Source: DATFXM01 sp035315885 (GTDB lineage: Bacteria; Acidobacteriota; Blastocatellia; UBA7656). Taken from it: a DNA stretch of 30,639 nt. The stretch is from contig DATFXM010000012.1 in assembly GCA_035315885.1 (NCBI GenBank), positions 1 through 30,639 of the forward strand, written 5' to 3'. Under the pieces are notes generated by a model. It ran no database searches, was not told the DNA's origin, and saw nothing but the letters and a program-made list of their open reading frames with translations. Of the stretch, positions 25,412 to 30,639 are shown in pieces (the first letter of the stretch is position 1; each line of letters opens with the position of its first letter). Position numbers and translations under genes: made by a program.

Positions 25412-25723
25412 AAGGAGGAGATTGATCATGTCATCGCTGCCAAATCTGAAATCGAGCATACCAAGTCCATGCTTCCGATGGGATTTCGAGGTGGTGACGC
25501 TCGGCACTGGAAAAGCGTCGGATTGCGACAAGGCGCCCTTGTTGCCTACAGCAATGCGCTCAACAGCGCTAACCTGCTGGCCGCTGAAATATGCTCAACC
25601 CCTTTCAGGTGCAGCCACCGAATCATTCAGATCAACAGTGTGCAGGTGGAGCGTTGTGAGCCAATCGGAGAAGAGCGCGAGGCAGTCGTCAGGTTAGCCA
25701 TAAGGTATGGCTGCGGAAACTAG
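25412..25723 (+). other. Possible small gene, frame uncertain
   Basis: AAGGAGG (25412-25418) stands nine bases before ATG 25428. That ATG opens a 90-residue frame to 25697 whose composition looks unnatural (MSSLPNLKSSIPSPC, Ser- and Cys-rich). The overlapping frame ending at 25723 reads far more like protein: VIAAKSEIEHTKSMLPMGF, then GGDARHWKSVGLRQGALVAY and SNALNSANLLAAE. That frame has no start near the ribosome-binding site; its first ATG is 25469. A one-base frameshift just after the start would reconcile the two. I do not recognise the family. It lies between fiber-like genes C and D. Confidence 0.35.
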
Positions 25724-25855
25724 AGACGGTACTAAACGTGGAGCCCGGTGTTTCCACATTGAGACTCTGTAAGGACGGCATGAATAAACTCAACTCATCA
25801 CATAGTGCGGCCTCAACGTGACGACAAAGCAATCAACGAAATGGGAGGGTCTGAA

Positions 25856-26827
25856 ATGAAGAGACAGATTTGCATCGGAATCATATTGGTTGTAGTCGCC
25901 TTCAGCATCAACAACGCGCAAGCGCAGACAACACCTGCGAGCGCCGCCGCTTCCGGACGGACCGAGATGGGCCACCTACAGCTATTCGCCGCCCCTGCAG
26001 ACAGACGATACAGGGCCGCTGGATTCAATTTCAGCTTGACGTCAGCGTCGAGAAGGTTTGCAAAGGTAAGCAAGCCTTCTTTCAACATCGCGCCGACTTC
26101 GATGGTATCGGGGCCGAGCATGCCGGTGTTCGGCGGCGGGACGCTCGGTCGGTTAACTAAATGGACAGGATTTACCAGCAGCGACTCAATCGTTGGCGAC
26201 TCAAACATCTTTGAAGACAAGTATGGCAAGGTCGGCATCGGCACGACCACGCCTTCGTCGTCATTGACGGTCGCGGGGATAGTCGAATCGTCGAGCGGCG
26301 GTTTCAAGTTTCCCGACGGCTCGGTTCAGACCAGTTCGGCAGCGGGAGCACTGTTCTCAGTAATTCACGACGCCACGCTTGCGGGCGCAGGCACCAGCGC
26401 TTCGCCGCTACAGGTTGCATCACCACTCGAGATTCGAGACCTGGACAACCCTGCGAGACAGCCTTTTCAGGCAGGGAGCTCTTGCAGCACAACCTCGGAC
26501 GGTTGCTTCGGTTCGTTTATTACGGTTCCAGCAGGAAAACGTTTGGTGATCGAGTATATGTCGATGCTTGCAGATATACCGGCTGGTCAGGTGGCGCTCT
26601 GGCAAGTCAGGACCACGGTCGGCGGTCAGCACGTACATTTTCTGCCCCAGTCCGCACCCGCTGTGGCTGGCTTTATCGGTAGCCCGGGCGTTGCTGCCGT
26701 GTCCCAGCAGGTTCGACTATACGCTGATCCCGGGTCCGTGCTGATTCTGTCATTTACGCGGAACGGCACTGGCACCCAAGCTCATTTCGACGCCACTATC
26801 TCCGGCTATCTTGTGGATACACCTTAG
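25856..26827 (+). CDS. Exported fiber-like protein D: shared head, no Gly-rich shaft, beta-sandwich tip
   Basis: 323 aa from ATG 25856, which has GGGAGG upstream; the open frame to 25805 adds 17 unlikely residues. The signal peptide is MKRQICIGIILVVVAFSI through NNAQAQ. Residues 92-180 are the family head: GGGTLGRLTKWTGF, DSIVGDSNIFEDKYGKVGIG, SLTVAGIVES, KFPDGSVQTSSAAG and TLAGAGTSASPLQVA. Unlike A-C, there is no glycine-rich array. Residues 200-323 are a third type of C-terminus: SFITVPAGKRLVIEYMSMLA, VSQQVRLYADPGSVLILS and DATISGYLVDTP, a beta-sandwich pattern I recall from uncharacterised exported proteins of soil bacteria. A Cys pair (CSTTSDGC) opens this domain and may form a disulfide. 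A surface role is inferred. Confidence 0.85.
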   Translation: MKRQICIGIILVVVAFSINNAQAQTTPASAAASGRTEMGHLQLFAAPADRRYRAAGFNFSLTSASRRFAKVSKPSFNIAPTSMVSGPSMPVFGGGTLGRLTKWTGFTSSDSIVGDSNIFEDKYGKVGIGTTTPSSSLTVAGIVESSSGGFKFPDGSVQTSSAAGALFSVIHDATLAGAGTSASPLQVASPLEIRDLDNPARQPFQAGSSCSTTSDGCFGSFITVPAGKRLVIEYMSMLADIPAGQVALWQVRTTVGGQHVHFLPQSAPAVAGFIGSPGVAAVSQQVRLYADPGSVLILSFTRNGTGTQAHFDATISGYLVDTP

Positions 26828-26989
26828 AACATTGGCGCTGCCGCCGGTGGCTACAAATGAGCCTGTGCGATGCCTCTGCAAAGGGAATGGCGTGTCAGCT
26901 GCAAGCGCTCTTCACAGCAGCGGCCCAAGATCATCGCGATGATGCGATGCGCCTTTCATCGAGCGGAAGGTGGTCATCGACGTTTCGTC

Positions 26990-27240
26990 GTACCGCTCTA
27001 GCCAGAATCAAGATGTCCTTTTTCGGTGGACTCAATCGCGTGGGACAAATGCCGGGAAGTTACCAGAGACCGACGGTCAATTTCATGGGCTTCTGGTCAG
27101 CAGCGGCCGCTTCACGACGATTGATTTCGCGGGCGCCAGTGACACGCTAGTCGTCAAGATACCCCTTCTGTTCGGATGGTCGGGTACTAAATCGATGGCG
27201 GCTTCCACGGCCGCGGCACCTCGGTTAGGCACCTTCAAAT
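26990..27240 (+). pseudogene. Remnant of a HAF-repeat-like exported protein
   Basis: One frame reads LNRVGQMPGSY, then homology jumps to another frame with TDGQFHGLLVSSGRFTTIDF and AGASDT, and to a third with IDGGFHG after a stop. These pieces match the pattern of HAF-repeat proteins (INxxGQIVGxYxDxxGxxHGFLLSxGxFTTIDxPGA). Two frame jumps and an in-frame stop make an expressed protein unlikely. The rest of 26828-27316 shows nothing recognisable except the leader of the next gene (AGGGAAAGGA before ATG 27317). Confidence 0.42.
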
Positions 27241-27316
27241 GACCCCGATGTCCAGGGTGCTAGCTGAGGTGCTCGCAAGCTGAAGGCTGAAAGGCTTTGA
27301 GGGAAAGGACGAAGCA

Positions 27317-28411
27317 ATGAAACAACAGTCAGCTGCCACACATCTGCCGCTCCTCAACGGAAAAGGCCAGCCGGCCAGCGACGGGGCTGTCAACAAACGA
27401 AGGTTTGGGCAGCTTGGCTTCACCGTGACCGAATTGTTGGTAGTGATCGCGGTGGTCGCCGTACTGATCGGCCTATTGCTTCCCTCGGCGCAGGCGGTGC
27501 GGGAGGCCAATAACAGGACAGCGGTCCGAAACAGCCTTCCTGATATCTGCTGCGCGGCACGCGACTTCCACGAGCAGAACGGTCGGTTCCCTGCCTCTTT
27601 CGCCGAGCTCATTCGCCTTTGCGAGGACAAGCTCCCAAACCTCCGCACCGAGTGTTGCTCGAATGTTCTGGGACTGATGAGGCTGGGGCTGCCGATGGTA
27701 AATGGCTATATCTTCACAATAACTGAAGCCAGTGAATCCACCTGGAAATTGCAGGCAGTGCCCGCCAGTCCTGGCAAGACTGGATCGCTGGGTTTTATGA
27801 TAGATCAGGACTGTAATGTCAGCAGTTTTCCCATCCCTGATGCGGGCGTGATTAGAGAACGAATGTTCACAAAAATCCTCGCCAAGGGCGCTGAGGTAGT
27901 CACGGAATTGTTCAACTCGACGGACGTCGGGCCGTCTGCCATTCCTCTCGCGCGAGATTTCGTCAGGTCTCCAGACACGCTCCCGATTGTCTTTAGTGCG
28001 CTGGATTCCAATGGCGATGAAGTGGTGACTCCGCAGGAGATTCTCAGCCGCGGACCGGGACCGGGTGGGTTTATTGATTTCATCAAAGAAGAGATGGAAT
28101 TTGGCGCTGGCAACGAGGATGTTAGCTCGCTGCCGGGCGTCTCTCTATCTGACCTTAAAGGCGACAACGCTGCTGCGCTCTTTTCCTACGAGGGCCTTTG
28201 CCATCTCACGCAACTTTTCGTTCAACACCACGGAGTCGCCGACTCGTTGTGTGCCAAGTTAACGGCTGCCGAAGCCGCCGAAGCTCGGGGCAATGCGCGA
28301 GCCAAGGCCGGAGCGCTGAGAGCGTATCGGAACGAAGTCGCGGCGCACAGCGGCAAAACCCTGACTGATCGAGAAGCAACGATCCTCACGACACTCTCTC
28401 AAACGCTGTAA
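27317..28411 (+). CDS. Pilin-like (type II pseudopilin-type) protein with one EF-hand loop
   Basis: 364 aa. A long leader of 34 residues ends at Gly34, followed by FTVTELLVVIAVVAVLIGLL: the prepilin peptidase site G|F with Glu39 at mature position +5 and a hydrophobic helix. The body is not a recognised pilin. It includes a Cys-containing region (DICCAARDF, LRTECCSNV) and an EF-hand-like loop DSNGDEVVTPQE (Asp230, Asn232, Asp234, Glu241) that could bind calcium. The C-terminus is Ala-rich and helical (LTAAEAAEARGNARAKAGAL). It may be a minor pseudopilin or a membrane-anchored exported protein processed by prepilin peptidase. No other type II or type IV secretion genes are in the window. Confidence 0.83.
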   Translation: MKQQSAATHLPLLNGKGQPASDGAVNKRRFGQLGFTVTELLVVIAVVAVLIGLLLPSAQAVREANNRTAVRNSLPDICCAARDFHEQNGRFPASFAELIRLCEDKLPNLRTECCSNVLGLMRLGLPMVNGYIFTITEASESTWKLQAVPASPGKTGSLGFMIDQDCNVSSFPIPDAGVIRERMFTKILAKGAEVVTELFNSTDVGPSAIPLARDFVRSPDTLPIVFSALDSNGDEVVTPQEILSRGPGPGGFIDFIKEEMEFGAGNEDVSSLPGVSLSDLKGDNAAALFSYEGLCHLTQLFVQHHGVADSLCAKLTAAEAAEARGNARAKAGALRAYRNEVAAHSGKTLTDREATILTTLSQTL

Positions 28412-28553
28412 ACGCGGCGCTCAATCGCCCATAAACGGAGTTGGGGCGAGGGATTCATTCGCGCTGACTGGGGGTATTGATCTGAGTTCCGATGAAAAGA
28501 AACTACTATCGAGGACACGATTTCTATCCAGGTTGCTGTGTGTAGGATTCCTT

Positions 28554-28810
28554 AACTATGACGTGACCGACAACTGCGGCAGGCGATCAGCTATCACTTG
28601 CGCGTTGAGTGTGACCAGCAACGGGCGATCAACGGTACAGGCGATGGCAACGCCACTCCAGACTGGCAGATTGTAGACGCGCTCCGCGAGCCTTTGCGCG
28701 CCGAGCAGACGGAGATCGGCAACGGTTCGTCTCTACGATCACGAATACCTGCACCGATGCCGGCGGCAACTCTTCCGATCAGAACAGTGGCCGTCAGCGT
28801 GCCTCACGAC
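28554..28810 (+). pseudogene. Remnant of an HYR/Ig-like domain (C-terminal piece of a large secreted protein)
   Basis: Four pieces of one domain appear in order but in changing frames: NYDVTDNCGRRSAITCALSV then TSN from 28554 in one frame; RAINGTGDGNATPDWQIVDA then LRAEQTEIGNG from about 28600 in a second; TITNTCTDAGGNSSDQN from 28735 in a third; and TVAVSVPHD near 28784 back in the second. Together they match the usual order of HYR-like domains (VxYxVTDNCG, then INGTGDGDTxPDWEV, YTITxTCTDxxGN and VTVPHD). At least three frameshifts exclude an intact gene. The remaining sequence of 28412-28871 holds nothing else recognisable except the leader of the cytochrome gene. Confidence 0.6.
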
Positions 28811-28871
28811 AGAGCTAGACCCGAGCTGTGTTGCCACTGCGATTGAAGACATTAAGAAAGGAGCAATATCC

Positions 28872-30455
28872 GTGTCACGCGCACGCACTGCCACCGTATC
28901 CGTCGCAATGCTTAGCCTCTCGCTTCTTGTTGTAGGTTGGAAAGCGCAGAAATCGGTTACCCCCTTTACGCCCACAATTCCCAAAACCTGGGACGATGAG
29001 GCTATTGCATCACTCGAAGTACCTTTAGCCAACCCGGTCGGCTCACCCCAACATGTTTCCTCGGATTATTACTACCGCATCCCGGTCGCTCCAATTTACA
29101 AGAGTTATCCAATCTACGCGCCGGGTCGCGAGCCGCCGGGCTACATGGATAGGCTCAAAGAAGCAGAGCCGGTAATTGTATGGGATGATGCTGGCCACGC
29201 GCCTGTGCTCAAGACAGAGGCGGATTGGATCAAGGCTGGAGAGATCGTTTTCGATGCCTCCACTACCTTCGATTCCGTTATCACACGTTCACAGATTCTA
29301 GATTCGGCCTGGTACAAGAAAGTAAATATGCCAGTGGCCAGCGATGGGACCATACCGTTCATAAACTACGTGATCAGGAAGAAGGGGACCGTGGAGGTCG
29401 GTCAGAGTTCGTGTGCTCTCTGTCACGTCCGGGTTTTGCCTGGCGGCGGTGTTCTAAAGGGCGCGCAAGGCAATTTCAATCTGAATCGCGCTGTGAGCGA
29501 TCGCATACGCGGCAGGTTTGCCCAATCCACGGATCCGGAACTCTTTCTGGCGACCCAACGCCTCTCATACAGGGCGCAGTGGGCCGTGCCATGGCTCAGC
29601 CCGGACCCCATAGCAAGAATCGATCAGATGTCCTTCGAGGAGCTTGAGGTGGCGAACGAGGCGCGACCATTTGGTGTGATGGCTCGTCACCGCACCAGCC
29701 TTTTCTATCCCGTCCAGGTTCCTGACCTGATTGGTGTGAAGGACCGTCGTTACCTGGATCGCACAGGCCTTCAGCAGCATCGCTCAATTGCCGATCTCAT
29801 GCGGTACGCCGCGATGAACCGAGGCGTTAATCAGGGCGGTGACCTTCTTGCCAACCATAACGGTTTTATCCCCGCAGACGCGCCCAACTTCAAGAAACTG
29901 CCAGACCCGGCGAGCAAAGCGCGGGGTGGTGTCCTGGCCCGCTACGGCGACGAACAGCTCTACGCGCTCGCAGTGTACCTCTATTCGTTGTTGCCACCGC
30001 CGAATCCCAACAAATTCGACGCGCTGGCTGAGCCAGGACAGAAGGTCTTCCAGAGCCAGCGCTGCGCCATGTGCCACACGCCGCCGCTCTATACCGACAA
30101 CAAGCTGACTCCCGCGGAAGGCTTCACCATCCCTGAAGATCATCTGAAAAAGTACAACATCTTGCCGATCAGCGTGGGCACTGATCCCGACCTGGCTCTC
30201 AAGACGAGGCGCGGCACTGGTTACTACAAAGTGCCATCGCTCATGGGCGTCTGGTATCGCAATATGTTCGGGCATAGCGGCTGGTGCGCGACGCTTGAAG
30301 ACTGGTTTGATCCGCGGCGGACGCGAGACGACTACGTTCCCACGGGCTTCAAGCCTTATGGGGTGAAGACGTATGCGGTGAAGGGCCATCCTTTTGGATT
30401 TAATCTGTCGGCCGAAGATCGTGCCGCGTTAGTCGCGTTCTTGCGGACGCTGTAG
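28872..30455 (+). CDS. Di-heme cytochrome c, CCP/MauG-like
   Basis: 527 aa starting at GTG 28872, preceded by AAGGAG at eight bases. An N-terminal signal (TVSVAMLSLSLLVVGW) exports it to the periplasm. Two covalent heme sites are visible: CALCH (Cys181, Cys184, His185) and CAMCH (Cys398, Cys401, His402). The second domain reads QRCAMCHTPPLYTDNKLTP, then GYYKVPSLMGVWYRNMFGHS and DRAALVAFLRTL, the usual pattern of the bacterial cytochrome c peroxidase/MauG superfamily. The N-terminal 170 residues (WDDEAIASLEVPLANPVGSP and onward) are extra. A redox enzyme or electron carrier is likely; peroxidase activity is not proven by the sequence. It is preceded by decayed DNA and followed by another exported protein. 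Confidence 0.9.
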   Translation: MSRARTATVSVAMLSLSLLVVGWKAQKSVTPFTPTIPKTWDDEAIASLEVPLANPVGSPQHVSSDYYYRIPVAPIYKSYPIYAPGREPPGYMDRLKEAEPVIVWDDAGHAPVLKTEADWIKAGEIVFDASTTFDSVITRSQILDSAWYKKVNMPVASDGTIPFINYVIRKKGTVEVGQSSCALCHVRVLPGGGVLKGAQGNFNLNRAVSDRIRGRFAQSTDPELFLATQRLSYRAQWAVPWLSPDPIARIDQMSFEELEVANEARPFGVMARHRTSLFYPVQVPDLIGVKDRRYLDRTGLQQHRSIADLMRYAAMNRGVNQGGDLLANHNGFIPADAPNFKKLPDPASKARGGVLARYGDEQLYALAVYLYSLLPPPNPNKFDALAEPGQKVFQSQRCAMCHTPPLYTDNKLTPAEGFTIPEDHLKKYNILPISVGTDPDLALKTRRGTGYYKVPSLMGVWYRNMFGHSGWCATLEDWFDPRRTRDDYVPTGFKPYGVKTYAVKGHPFGFNLSAEDRAALVAFLRTL

Positions 30456-30559
30456 AGTCGTCGTATAAGCCCGCTTCAGCGACCAGCTTCGAGCCTGGGC
30501 ACTCAGAAATGCATTGACGCTACTAATGCAGGCACCAGCAGCGAAGGGGGAGAATTCAT

Positions 30560-30639
30560 ATGCATTCGAGAAAGATTGAACAGCTTGCGCTGGCTTTCTT
30601 CGCGTTGTTTGGTATCTCCGTACTCATTGCCGGCGGGCA
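30560..30639 (+). CDS. Start of an exported protein, cut by the window edge
   Basis: ATG 30560 follows GGGGGAG at about eight bases and opens a frame to the window end: MHSRKIEQLALAFFALFGIS then VLIAGG. This looks like a signal peptide or membrane anchor. Nothing more can be said about the product. It may be co-transcribed with the cytochrome gene 104 bases upstream. Confidence 0.55.
   Translation, partial: MHSRKIEQLALAFFALFGISVLIAGG

Overview
The window looks like a chromosomal segment of a soil-type Acidobacteriota (probably Blastocatellia or a relative). This is inferred from family content: a large Oar-type TonB-dependent receptor, a PknB-type kinase fused to a cyclase-like domain, a periplasmic-propeller histidine kinase, a TIGR02999-type ECF sigma remnant, HAF-repeat-like and HYR-like debris, and many secreted proteins of unknown function. 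No tRNA, rRNA, CRISPR array, transposase or integrase was seen.

Layout. 1-1046: 3' end of a CHAT-domain gene, cut by the window edge. 1102-3368: a divergent pair, an NmrA-like NAD(P)-binding protein (minus) and an MECR-like medium-chain reductase (plus). 3369-4317: mostly decayed DNA containing an ECF sigma remnant. 4318-7148: two adjacent genes for exported, fiber-like proteins with a shared head module. 7149-7894: debris, including a truncated alginate-export porin. 7895-18671 (minus strand): kinase, then TonB receptor, then a 1483-aa beta-helix/FG-GAP secreted protein, with gaps of 119 and 32 bases that would allow one transcript. 18947-22887 (plus): propeller sensor kinase and its NarL-type response regulator, divergent from the kinase. 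23056-26827: a small secreted protein and two more members of the fiber-like family, with a doubtful ORF between them. 26828-27316: debris resembling a HAF-repeat protein. 27317-28411: a pilin-like protein with an EF-hand loop. 28412-28871: debris of an HYR/Ig-like domain. 28872-30455: a di-heme cytochrome c of CCP/MauG type. 30560 to the end: start of another exported protein.

How it may fit together (inference). Most intact products are exported or envelope-bound: four fiber-like proteins, an outer-membrane receptor, a giant secreted beta-helix protein, a pilin-like protein and a cytochrome. Two signalling systems sit back to back in the centre: a transmembrane Ser/Thr kinase with an outside lectin-like domain, and a periplasmic-propeller two-component system. 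A plausible reading is a surface-interaction or glycan-sensing locus. The most distinctive element is the four-gene fiber-like family, in which a conserved head is joined to three unrelated C-terminal tips. At least four decayed gene fragments lie between the intact genes, so the region is turning over rapidly.
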